Source of the DNA: Paraburkholderia sp.
Lineage (GTDB): Bacteria; Pseudomonadota; Gammaproteobacteria; Burkholderiales; Burkholderiaceae
Assembly (NCBI RefSeq): GCF_028283785.1
Contig: NZ_JAPWKB010000018.1
Coordinates: 496,001 to 560,000 of the forward strand
Length of the DNA stretch: 64,000 bases
Reading direction: 5' to 3'
Made by a program: the position numbers and the translations under genes. Position 1 is the first letter of the stretch. Each line of letters opens with the position of its first letter. The notes beneath the pieces are model-generated. The model made no database searches, was not told the origin of the DNA, and saw nothing but the letters and a program-made list of their open reading frames with translations. Of this stretch, positions 54,655-63,002 are shown piece after piece.

Positions 54655-55587
54655 ATGAAAAAACTCCGCCCGATGCAGCGCGCCGCCGATCACTTCAAGC
54701 GCATCTCCGCGATGCTGACGCTCGGCGCCGCCGCGTTGCTGACGACGCACGCCGCCTTCGCCGACGACGCGAAAATCCCGGTCGTCGCCGCTGAAAACTT
54801 CTACGGCGACGTGGTGCGCCAGCTCGGCGGCGAGCGTGTCGCGGTCACCAGCATCCTGAGCAATCCGGATCAGGACCCGCATCTGTTCGAAGCCAGCCCG
54901 AAGACCGCGCGCGCGTTGCAGCAGGCGAGCCTTGTCGTCTATAACGGCGCCGATTACGATCCGTGGATGGCGAAACTGCTCGCGGCGTCGAAGAATGCGC
55001 AGCGCACGATCATCGTCGCGGCGGACCTGACCGGCAGAAAGAGCGGCGACAATCCGCACCTCTGGTACGACCCGGCCACGATGCCGACCGTCGCGCGCGC
55101 GGTGAGCGCGGCGCTCGCTTCGGCAGACCCGGCGCACAAGTCGTTGTACGATGCGAACCTCGCGACATTTCTCGCGTCGATGAAACCGCTGGACGCGAAG
55201 GTCGCCGATCTGCGCAGCCGCTTCAGGGGCACGCCGGTCACGGCGACGGAACCGGTGTTCGGCTATATGTCCGACGCGCTCGGGCTGACGATGCGCAATA
55301 TGCGTTTCCAGCTTGCGACGATGAACGACACCGAAGTAAGCGCGTCGGATATCGCCGCGTTCGAAAACGATCTGCGGAGCAAGCAGGTTCGCGTCCTGAT
55401 CTATAACAGTCAGGCCACCGAGGCGCTGACCAAACGGATGTTGAAACTCGCGCAGCAATCGAAGGTGCCGTCCGTCAGCGTCACGGAGACGCAACCGGCC
55501 GGCAAGACGTATCAGCAATGGATGCTCACGCAACTCGACGCGCTGGGCACGGCGCTGACGTCCGGCGGCGCAGCGACCAACCGGTAA
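54655..55587 (+). CDS. znuA: Zinc ABC transporter substrate-binding protein
   Basis: A periplasmic metal-binding protein of the ZnuA/TroA class, 310 aa. The signal peptide ends near THAAFADDA (about 38). Metal ligands are His in QDPHLFEASPKT and His in DNPHLWYDP, with further acidic residues in NSQATEAL. The His-rich loop usual in ZnuA is absent; the transporter's ATPase instead has a His-rich tail. Confidence 0.91.
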   Translation: MKKLRPMQRAADHFKRISAMLTLGAAALLTTHAAFADDAKIPVVAAENFYGDVVRQLGGERVAVTSILSNPDQDPHLFEASPKTARALQQASLVVYNGADYDPWMAKLLAASKNAQRTIIVAADLTGRKSGDNPHLWYDPATMPTVARAVSAALASADPAHKSLYDANLATFLASMKPLDAKVADLRSRFRGTPVTATEPVFGYMSDALGLTMRNMRFQLATMNDTEVSASDIAAFENDLRSKQVRVLIYNSQATEALTKRMLKLAQQSKVPSVSVTETQPAGKTYQQWMLTQLDALGTALTSGGAATNR

Positions 55588-55654
55588 GCAGGCGCGACAC
55601 GCCGGCGAAACCCGCCGGCAAAACAGGCAAGCGAAACAGCAAAGGACACACTCA

Positions 55655-56578
55655 ATGACCGTCACCGGCTCCGGACCGTCGGCCGCCACGCCCGTGCTCG
55701 AACTCGATCACGTCAGGCTGGAACTCGGCGATCGCACGATCCTGAACGACGCCAGCCTCGTCGTGAACGCAGGCGAATTCATCGGCGTGCTCGGCCCGAA
55801 CGGCGCGGGCAAAACCACGCTGATGCGCTCGGTGCTCGGCCTCGTTCCGGCATCGAGCGGCACGATTCGCGTGCTCGGCGAACCGGTCGTGCGCGGCAAT
55901 CCGTCGATCGGCTATATGCCGCAGACGCGCAGCGCGCTGGCCGGACGCCGCGTGCGCGGCCGCGATTTCGTCGCGATGGCCGCCGACGGACATCGCTGGG
56001 GTTTGCCGCACGCCGACGCGAAAACCCGCGCCGACGTCGAGCGCGTGCTCGATCTGGTCGGCGCGACGGCGCTGGCGGCACGGCCGCTGTCGGAGTTGTC
56101 CGGCGGCGAACGGCAACGTCTGCTGCTCGCGCAATGCCTGCTCGGCAATCCGAAGCTGCTGCTGCTCGACGAACCGTTGATCAGCCTCGATCCGCATCAT
56201 CAGCGCGGCGTCGTCGAACTGGTGCGGCGGGTGCAGCGTGAACTCGGCATCGCCGTGCTGTTTTCCGCGCATGAACTCAATCCGCTGTTGAACGCGCTCG
56301 ACCGCGTGCTGTATCTCGGCAGCGGCGTCGCGGCGCTCGGCACCGTCGACGAAGTGATCACCAAGCCCGTGCTGTCGCGGCTGTACGGCTCGACGATCGA
56401 CGTGATGCGCGTGAATGGCCGCATCTTCGTGATGTCGGGCGACGTCGAAGTCGAAAAGCACGATCACGAACACGAAGACGACGGTCACGGTCATAGCCAC
56501 GATCATAGTCACGGCCATAGCCACGGGCACGGCCACACGAACACCTCACCTCGCGACGGACACACGCACGATGTTTGA
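55655..56578 (+). CDS. znuC: Zinc ABC transporter ATP-binding protein with His-rich C-terminus
   Basis: The ATPase of the zinc importer, 307 aa. Walker A GPNGAGKTT, signature LSGGERQRLLLAQC and Walker B LLLLDEPLISLD are present. The last 40 residues (from about 268) contain 14 His with Asp/Glu/Gly/Ser, resembling a cytoplasmic zinc-binding tail absent from E. coli ZnuC. AAAGGAC precedes the ATG. The stop overlaps the znuB start by 8 bp. Confidence 0.92.
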   Translation: MTVTGSGPSAATPVLELDHVRLELGDRTILNDASLVVNAGEFIGVLGPNGAGKTTLMRSVLGLVPASSGTIRVLGEPVVRGNPSIGYMPQTRSALAGRRVRGRDFVAMAADGHRWGLPHADAKTRADVERVLDLVGATALAARPLSELSGGERQRLLLAQCLLGNPKLLLLDEPLISLDPHHQRGVVELVRRVQRELGIAVLFSAHELNPLLNALDRVLYLGSGVAALGTVDEVITKPVLSRLYGSTIDVMRVNGRIFVMSGDVEVEKHDHEHEDDGHGHSHDHSHGHSHGHGHTNTSPRDGHTHDV

Positions 56579-57362
56579 ATACGATTTCATGGTCAACGCG
56601 TTCGCGGCGTCGGGGATCGTCGCGGTGCTGTCGGGGATCGTCGGTTACTTTCTCGTGATGCGCGGCCAGACGTTCGCCGGACATGCGCTGTCGCACGTCG
56701 GTTTCACCGGCGCGACCGGCGCGGTGCTGATCGGCATTTCGCCGATCTGGGGAATGATCGGCTTCACGCTGGTGGCCGGCATCGGCATGGGCGCGCTCGG
56801 CGAGAAGCTGGCCGGCCGCGACGTCGCGATCGGCGTGATCCTGTCGCTGGCGCTCGGCTTCGGCTTGCTGTTTCTGCACTTCTTCACCGCGTATGCGACG
56901 CAGGTGACCGCGCTGCTGTTCGGCAACGTGCTCGGCGTCAACGCGGCCACGTTGGGCGTGCTGGCCGTGCTCGGCGTGCTGAGTCTCGCGGCGCTCGCGG
57001 CCATCATGCGGCCGTTGCTGTTCGCGTCGTTGCAACCGGAACTCGCGGAAGCCAAGGGCGTGTCGTTGCGGCTGGTGTCGGTGCTGTTCCTCGCGATTGC
57101 CGCGCTGGCAGTGGCCGCGTGTACGCAGATCGTCGGCGTGTTGCTGGTGTTCACGTTGATGGTCGGCCCGGCCGCCGCCGCGCAAAACCTGACGACGCGT
57201 CTGTCGGTCGGACTGGTGCTCGCCGCGGCACTCGCGCTCGCGCAGGCGTGGCTCGGCCTGACGCTCGCGTTCTACACCGACTGGCCGACGAGTTTCTGGA
57301 TCACCGCACTCGCGGCGGTCGTCTATGGCGTGAGTCTGCTCGGTCGTCGCTCCGGCCACTGA
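56571..57362 (+). CDS. znuB: Zinc ABC transporter permease
   Basis: An inner-membrane permease of the ABC-3 family, 263 aa with about eight membrane segments. GQTFAGHALSHVGFTGATGA is the family signature near 37-56. It overlaps the znuC stop and is the last gene of zur-znuA-znuC-znuB. Confidence 0.93.
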   Translation: MFEYDFMVNAFAASGIVAVLSGIVGYFLVMRGQTFAGHALSHVGFTGATGAVLIGISPIWGMIGFTLVAGIGMGALGEKLAGRDVAIGVILSLALGFGLLFLHFFTAYATQVTALLFGNVLGVNAATLGVLAVLGVLSLAALAAIMRPLLFASLQPELAEAKGVSLRLVSVLFLAIAALAVAACTQIVGVLLVFTLMVGPAAAAQNLTTRLSVGLVLAAALALAQAWLGLTLAFYTDWPTSFWITALAAVVYGVSLLGRRSGH

Positions 57363-57383
57363 ACGCAGCTCAACCAACGCTGA

Positions 57384-57428
57384 CAAAAAAACGCGGCGCG
57401 TGGTGCTTTCGCACCCCGCGCCGCGTTT
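57384..57428. terminator. Terminator between znuB and fghA
   Basis: AAACGCGGCGCG pairs with CGCGCCGCGTTT, with an inner TGGTGC...GCACC stem. The flanking A run is T-rich on the minus strand, so it serves fghA best. Confidence 0.75.
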
Positions 57429-57456
57429 CCATTTCAGTGCTGCAATTCGCGCCGGC

Positions 57457-58317
57457 TTACTTCAGCAACACCTTCGCATGATGCGCGAGGTGATCCTCGA
57501 TAAAGCTGGAGATAAAGTAATAACCGTGGTCGTAAGCCTGATGACGACGCAGCGTCAGCGCTTGTCCCGCCGCGTTGCAGGCGGCTTCGAACACGTCCGG
57601 GTTCAACTGCTCGGCGAGGAACGGATCGGCGAGACCCTGATCGATCAGAATGCCTTCCGCGAACTTCGCGGGCGCGTTCGCGACCAGTTCGCTCGCGTCG
57701 TATTGCTTCCACGTTTCGCGATCGTCGCCCAGATAGCCGCCGAACGCTTTCTCGCCCCATGCACAGCGCATCGGCGCCGCAATCGGCGCAAACGCCGACA
57801 CCGAACGGTAAATCTCCGGATTGCGCAGCGCCATCATCAACGCGCCGTGACCGCCCATCGAATGCCCGAAGATGCCGAGCCGTTCGCCATCGACCGGCAA
57901 TTCGGCCAGCACGGTATCGCGCAGTTCGTCGCGCACGTACGAGTACATCCGGAAGTGCTTCGACCAGGGTTCCTGGGTTGCGTCCACGTAGAAACCGGCG
58001 CCCACGCCGAAATCCCACGCGGCGCTTTCGCCCGGAATGCCCGCGCCGCGCGGACTCGTGTCCGGCGCGACCAGCGCAATGCCGTGTTGCGCGGCGAAGC
58101 GCTGCGCGCCCGCCTTGATCGGGAAAGTCTCTTCCGTGCACGTCAGGCCGGCCAGATAGAACAGCGCCGGCACGCGGGTCAGATGCGCATCGTCGTGCAA
58201 GGCCTGCGGCGGCAGATAGACGGAAAAGCGCATCGGCAGACCGATGGTCTGCGAATCGTGCCGGTACACCCGCTGTTCGCCGCCAAAGCAAACGTGCGAC
58301 TCAACGAGTTCGATCAT
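57457..58317 (-). CDS. fghA: S-formylglutathione hydrolase
   Basis: A serine hydrolase of the esterase D family, 286 aa, that releases formate and glutathione. The nucleophile Ser is in GHSMGGHGALM. VESHVCFGGEQRVYRHDS and YFISSFIEDHLAHHAKVLLK are the ends expected for the family. GGAGACG precedes the ATG. It is downstream of adhC by 24 bp, which makes its substrate. Confidence 0.95.
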   Translation of the reverse strand: MIELVESHVCFGGEQRVYRHDSQTIGLPMRFSVYLPPQALHDDAHLTRVPALFYLAGLTCTEETFPIKAGAQRFAAQHGIALVAPDTSPRGAGIPGESAAWDFGVGAGFYVDATQEPWSKHFRMYSYVRDELRDTVLAELPVDGERLGIFGHSMGGHGALMMALRNPEIYRSVSAFAPIAAPMRCAWGEKAFGGYLGDDRETWKQYDASELVANAPAKFAEGILIDQGLADPFLAEQLNPDVFEAACNAAGQALTLRRHQAYDHGYYFISSFIEDHLAHHAKVLLK

Positions 58318-58341
58318 GACGCGTCTCCTTCAGCATGAACG

Positions 58342-59448
58342 TTAGTACAGCACGACCGAGCGGATCGACTCGCCCTTCTTCATCAGGTCGAAGCCTTCGT
58401 TGATGCGTTCGAGCGGCAGACGGTGCGTGATGAGGTCGTCGATATTGATCTTGCCTTCCATGTACCAGTCGACGATCTTCGGCACGTCCGTACGACCGCG
58501 CGCGCCGCCGAATGCCGAGCCCTTCCACTCGCGGCCCGTCACCAGCTGGAACGGACGCGTGCTGATTTCTTCGCCCGCCGCCGCCACGCCGATGATGAAC
58601 GACTGGCCCCAGCCCTTGTGCGTGCATTCGAGCGCCTGACGCATCACCTTGGTGTTGCCGATACATTCGAACGAATAATCCGCGCCGCCGTCCGTCAACT
58701 GGACGATGTGGTCCACGACGTTTTCCACTTCGCTCGGGTTGATGAAGTGCGTCATGCCGAATTTCTTCGCGAGTTCGACGCGGCCCGGATTCAGATCGAC
58801 GCCGATGATCTTGTCCGCGCCGACCATCTTCGCGCCCTGGATCACGTTCAGACCGATGCCGCCCAGACCGAACACGACCACGTTCGCGCCCGCTTCGACC
58901 TTCGCCGAATACACGACCGCGCCGACGCCCGTCGTCACGCCGCAACCGATGTAGCAGATCTTGTCGAACGGCGCGTCTTCACGCACCTTTGCGACCGCGA
59001 TTTCCGGCACGACGATGTAGTTCGAGAACGTGGACGTGCCCATGTAATGGAACAGCGGCTTGCCGTCGAGCGAGAAGCGCGACGTTGCGTCGGGCATCAA
59101 ACCCTTGCCTTGCGTCGAGCGGATCGCCTGACACAGGTTGGTCTTGCGCGACAGGCAGAACTTGCACTGACGGCATTCCGGCGTGTAGAGGGGAATCACG
59201 TGATCGCCCTTCTTCAGCGTGCCCACGCCCGGACCCGTATCGACGATCACGCCCGCGCCTTCGTGGCCGAGAATCGCCGGGAAAATGCCTTCGGGATCGG
59301 CGCCGGACAGCGTGTAGTAATCGGTGTGGCAGATGCCCGTCGCCTTCACTTCGATCAGCACTTCACCAGCGCGCGGCCCTTCGAGATCGACTTCCTCGAT
59401 CGTCAGCGGGGCGCCGGCTTTCCATGCGATAGCTGCTTTGGTCTTCAT
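58342..59448 (-). CDS. adhC: S-(hydroxymethyl)glutathione dehydrogenase (class III alcohol dehydrogenase)
   Basis: Oxidises the formaldehyde-glutathione adduct to S-formylglutathione with NAD, 368 aa. Catalytic zinc ligands lie in GICHTDYYTLSG and LGHEGAGVIVD; the structural zinc uses the four Cys of CRQCKFCLSRKTNLC. The Rossmann motif is VFGLGGIGLNVIQGAKM. CAGGAG is the ribosome binding site. Confidence 0.96.
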   Translation of the reverse strand: MKTKAAIAWKAGAPLTIEEVDLEGPRAGEVLIEVKATGICHTDYYTLSGADPEGIFPAILGHEGAGVIVDTGPGVGTLKKGDHVIPLYTPECRQCKFCLSRKTNLCQAIRSTQGKGLMPDATSRFSLDGKPLFHYMGTSTFSNYIVVPEIAVAKVREDAPFDKICYIGCGVTTGVGAVVYSAKVEAGANVVVFGLGGIGLNVIQGAKMVGADKIIGVDLNPGRVELAKKFGMTHFINPSEVENVVDHIVQLTDGGADYSFECIGNTKVMRQALECTHKGWGQSFIIGVAAAGEEISTRPFQLVTGREWKGSAFGGARGRTDVPKIVDWYMEGKINIDDLITHRLPLERINEGFDLMKKGESIRSVVLY

Positions 59449-59510
59449 CGTGAATGCTCCTGTTGCGGTGAATACGTAAGAGTAAGTGTGTCAGTGTTGC
59501 GCGCGGGTTT

Positions 59511-61028
59511 TCATCGCGCATCCGACAGCACCTGTGACTGCGACGACACGTCGAACCAGCTTTCGACGCGTCCGTATAAATCGATAAAACGTTCGTACCG
59601 TTGCGCGAGCGCCGCGCGCTGCGCGCTATCGGCCGACGGACTCGCCACGCGGGTCGACAGCGGTGCGAGCGCGGCGAGATCGCCGGTTTGCCAGTGACCG
59701 CGCGCGAGGCCGCCGAGCATCGCGGCGCCGCGCGCCGCCGCGTTCGGACAATCGACCGCGTGCAGATCGGCGTCGAGCGAATCGGCCAGCAACTGACGCC
59801 AGCGCGGATCGACCGAGCCGCCGCCCGCCAGCCGCAAGCGCGTCACCGATGCGCCGCTCGCGCGAATCGCATCGAGTCCGGCGCTCAGCGAAAACGCGAC
59901 GCCTTCGAACGCGGCGCGCATCAAGGTGCCGCGCGAGTGGCCGAGCGCAAGGCCGAGCCAGCCGCCGCGTGCCGCCGGATTGAGCCACGGCGTGCGCTCG
60001 CCGGTCAAGTACGGCAAAAAAGTCACCTGCTGCGCGACGGTGCTGTTTACGTGCGACGCGGCGTTGGCATTCTGATTCGACGCGCGATCGAAAGCGGCAT
60101 CGCCGAATGCGTCCCGATATGCATCCGCCCACTCGTACGCGAGCCAGCCGCGCGCCGCTTCGAGCGCGACGCCGACGTTCTGCATCGCCGCCATCCGGTA
60201 CGCGTGACCGCTCACCGCGCGATACCGATGCAAACCCGGCGCGATCTTCGGCGTCTGCGATGCGAGCACGACGATCTGACCGCCGGTGCCGGTTGTCAGC
60301 AACGCGTCGCCATCGTGGATCAAACCGCTGCCGAGCGCCGCGCAAGGTGTATCCGCGCCGCCGGTGGCTAGCGTGATGCCCGCGCGCAAGCCGAGCGCTC
60401 GCGCCGCCGCCGACGACAACGTACCGCTCGCCGCATCCGACGGTGCGAGTGCCACGAACCAGTCGCGCGGCAAACCGAGTCGCCCGATCAGTTCGACGTC
60501 CCATGCGCCGTCGGGATCGGCGAGCGCGGTCGCGCACGCGTCCGACGGATCGGTGACGATCGCGCCGCCGAGCGCGACGCGCAGCCAGTCTTTCGGTTGC
60601 AGCGCGTAGCGGGTGGCTTCGACGCTGCGCGGTTCGTTGCGCACGATCCAGCGTAGCAAAGGCCCCATCATCCCCGGCGCGACGGGATTCGGTTGCGGCG
60701 CGAGCCATGCGTCGAGCAGACCGATCGCGCGGGTATCGGGCCACAGCATCGCGGGACGCACCGCGTGGCCTTGCGCGTCGGTCAGCACGACTCCGTGCAT
60801 CTGGCCGGAGAAACCGATCGCTTCGACGGCGTCGCGCGCGTCGGCGGGCAGTTGCGATGCAGCGTCGCACAACGCCTGCCACCAGGTCTCGACATGCGTT
60901 TCAGCCCAACCCGGCTGCGGCGTCCCGATCGCATACGCAACCGACGCCGACGCGATTTCGCGCGCCGCATCGTCGACGATCGCGAGTTTCAGTGAGCCGG
61001 TGCCCAGGTCGATACCGAGAAAATTCAT
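59511..61028 (-). CDS. FGGY-family carbohydrate kinase (second xylulokinase-like)
   Basis: A sugar kinase of 505 aa. MNFLGIDLGTGSLKLAIVDD, FSGQMHGVVLTD and LRLAGGGSVDPRWRQLLADS are the FGGY signatures. It is distinct in sequence from xylB near 44.4 kb. It lies 62 bp before adhC on the same strand, an unusual partner for formaldehyde oxidation. Substrate: D-xylulose or another pentulose by family only. The ATG lacks a strong Shine-Dalgarno sequence. Confidence 0.88.
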   Translation of the reverse strand: MNFLGIDLGTGSLKLAIVDDAAREIASASVAYAIGTPQPGWAETHVETWWQALCDAASQLPADARDAVEAIGFSGQMHGVVLTDAQGHAVRPAMLWPDTRAIGLLDAWLAPQPNPVAPGMMGPLLRWIVRNEPRSVEATRYALQPKDWLRVALGGAIVTDPSDACATALADPDGAWDVELIGRLGLPRDWFVALAPSDAASGTLSSAAARALGLRAGITLATGGADTPCAALGSGLIHDGDALLTTGTGGQIVVLASQTPKIAPGLHRYRAVSGHAYRMAAMQNVGVALEAARGWLAYEWADAYRDAFGDAAFDRASNQNANAASHVNSTVAQQVTFLPYLTGERTPWLNPAARGGWLGLALGHSRGTLMRAAFEGVAFSLSAGLDAIRASGASVTRLRLAGGGSVDPRWRQLLADSLDADLHAVDCPNAAARGAAMLGGLARGHWQTGDLAALAPLSTRVASPSADSAQRAALAQRYERFIDLYGRVESWFDVSSQSQVLSDAR

Positions 61029-61438
61029 GGGAAGAAGTGTAGACAGGAAACGTTCGTCGGGAAGGGAATCGAGCGATCGCGATCGCGCTGCGACCGGCGG
61101 TCAATGCAGGGACGATGCCCGGACGAGCCGGACGCGAATCGGGGGTAAACCCACCCGCCGCGCGCGTCGGGCATAAATGCGACTATGCCCGCAGCCAAAT
61201 ACACCCAATCGATTCTTACACATATCGGGATGCTCCGTCCCCTTGGCCCGCTTCGCACGCGGCACCGCTGCACGGGCCTCGACGCGTTTATGTTCCACGC
61301 GCGGCCATCGAACGCCTTACAAATCGGTGGATTCCATATGACTGACGGGAGGCCCGGAATAGCCGCCAGCAGTCTTGTTGCGCTTTTTTCGCCCACTTAC
61401 CTTGGAGTGACTCGAAAACGAACCCAGGAGTGAGACTC
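61029..61438. other. Divergent spacer between kinase operon and permease
   Basis: 410 bp with no convincing gene. It should hold promoters for the minus-strand kinase-adhC-fghA operon and for the plus-strand permease. I do not see a clear -10/-35 pair or an operator repeated elsewhere in the window. Confidence 0.45.
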
Positions 61439-62851
61439 ATGCAATCGAACGCGGTCCATCCATGCGACGAACGGCTGCCTGCCGGTCAGTTGCTGACGCT
61501 TGGCATCCAGCATGTACTCGTCATGTATGCGGGCGCGGTCGCCGTGCCGCTGATCGTCGGCAGCGCGCTGAAGCTGCCGAAAGACCAGATCGCGTTCCTG
61601 ATCAGCGCCGACCTGTTTTCGTGCGGCATCGCGACGTTGATCCAGACGCTCGGCCTGTGGATCTTCGGCATCCGGCTGCCGGTCATCATGGGATGCACGT
61701 TCGCCGCCGTCGGCCCGATGGTCGCGATCGGCACGAACCCGTCGCTCGGCATTCTCGACATCTTCGGCTCGACCATCGCGGCCGGAGTGATCGGCATCTT
61801 CCTCGCGCCGACCATCGGCAAGCTGTTGCGCTTCTTTCCGCCGGTCGTGGTCGGCACCGTGATCACGGTGATCGGGCTGTCGCTGATGGGCGTCGGCATC
61901 AACTGGGCCGCGGGCGGCGTCGGCAATCCGGAATACGGCAACCCGGTCTTCCTCGGTCTGTCGCTGGTCGTGCTGATGCTGATCCTGCTGATCAACAAGT
62001 TCGGCCGCGGCTTCGTTGCGAATATCTCGGTACTGCTCGGCATCGTCGCGGGCTTCGTGATCGCGGCCATGCTCGGACGCGTCAACATGGAAGGCGTGAC
62101 GTCGGCGCCGTGGGTCGGCTTCGTGATGCCGTTCCACTTCGGGCTGCCGCACTTCGACCCGCTGTCGATCGCGACGATGGTGACGGTGATGTTCGTCACC
62201 TTCATCGAATCGACCGGGATGTTCCTCGCGGTCGGCGATATGGTCGATCGTCCGGTGGATCAGAAAGCGCTGGTGCGCGGCCTGCGCGTGGACGGTCTCG
62301 GCACGCTGGTCGGCGGCATCTTCAACTCGTTTCCGCATACGTCGTTTTCGCAAAACGTCGGGCTGATCGGCGTGACGGGTGTGAAGAGCCGCTTCGTCTG
62401 CGCGATGGGCGGCGTGATTCTGGTGCTGCTCGGCCTTTTCCCGAAGATGGCGCAAGTGGTGGCGTCGGTGCCGCCGTTCGTGCTCGGCGGTGCGGGCATC
62501 GTGATGTTCGGCATGGTCGCCGCGAACGGCATCAAGGTGCTGTCGAAAGTGGACTTCGTGAAGAATCACCACAACCTGTTCATCATCGCGGTCAGCATCG
62601 GCCTCGGCCTCGTGCCGGTCGTGTCGCCGCACTTCTTCGCGAAGCTGCCGCCGGTGTTGTCGCCGCTGCTGCATAGCGGGATTTTGCTGGCGTCGGTGTC
62701 GGCTGTGGTGCTGAACCTGATCTTCAACGGCGTGAAGGGCGAACGCGCGGCGCGGCAGGAGATTCATCGTGCGGGAAACGATCTTGAGCGTCGCGGCAAC
62801 GACGACGCGGTGATCGGCGACGACCGGTTGCGCGCAGTCGATGCGCATTGA
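61439..62851 (+). CDS. Nucleobase:cation symporter-2 family purine permease
   Basis: An inner-membrane proton symporter of the xanthine/uric acid type, 470 aa with about 14 membrane segments. The NCS2 signature is visible: GLGTLVGGIFNSFPHTSFSQNVG, with the QH motif in LGIQHVLVMYAGAVAVPL at the start. The ATG at 61439 follows CAGGAG; the earlier GTG in frame is only 3 codons away. Xanthine or urate is the likely substrate. A terminator follows. Confidence 0.9.
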   Translation: MQSNAVHPCDERLPAGQLLTLGIQHVLVMYAGAVAVPLIVGSALKLPKDQIAFLISADLFSCGIATLIQTLGLWIFGIRLPVIMGCTFAAVGPMVAIGTNPSLGILDIFGSTIAAGVIGIFLAPTIGKLLRFFPPVVVGTVITVIGLSLMGVGINWAAGGVGNPEYGNPVFLGLSLVVLMLILLINKFGRGFVANISVLLGIVAGFVIAAMLGRVNMEGVTSAPWVGFVMPFHFGLPHFDPLSIATMVTVMFVTFIESTGMFLAVGDMVDRPVDQKALVRGLRVDGLGTLVGGIFNSFPHTSFSQNVGLIGVTGVKSRFVCAMGGVILVLLGLFPKMAQVVASVPPFVLGGAGIVMFGMVAANGIKVLSKVDFVKNHHNLFIIAVSIGLGLVPVVSPHFFAKLPPVLSPLLHSGILLASVSAVVLNLIFNGVKGERAARQEIHRAGNDLERRGNDDAVIGDDRLRAVDAH

Positions 62852-62943
62852 AGCGCACACGGCGCTCTCGCTCGCAGCGCAATCGCGCAGCAAAAGTTGA
62901 GCGCAATGAACTGACCGGCTGCGTATTCAAGCGCAGATAAAAA

Positions 62944-62972
62944 AAACGCCACGGCATGCCGTGGCGTTTCTG
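62944..62972. terminator. Terminator between permease and efflux genes
   Basis: AAACGCCACGGCA directly followed by TGCCGTGGCGTTT, a 13-bp perfect palindrome with A/T tails, between convergent genes. Confidence 0.75.
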
Positions 62973-63002
62973 TTTGGGCGAAGGGTTCGCCTGTCGAAGC
63001 GA

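Noticed and set aside
61025..61396. A 123-codon minus-strand frame upstream of the second FGGY kinase
   Set aside because: No ribosome binding site, no domain and unusual composition. It lies in the promoter region.
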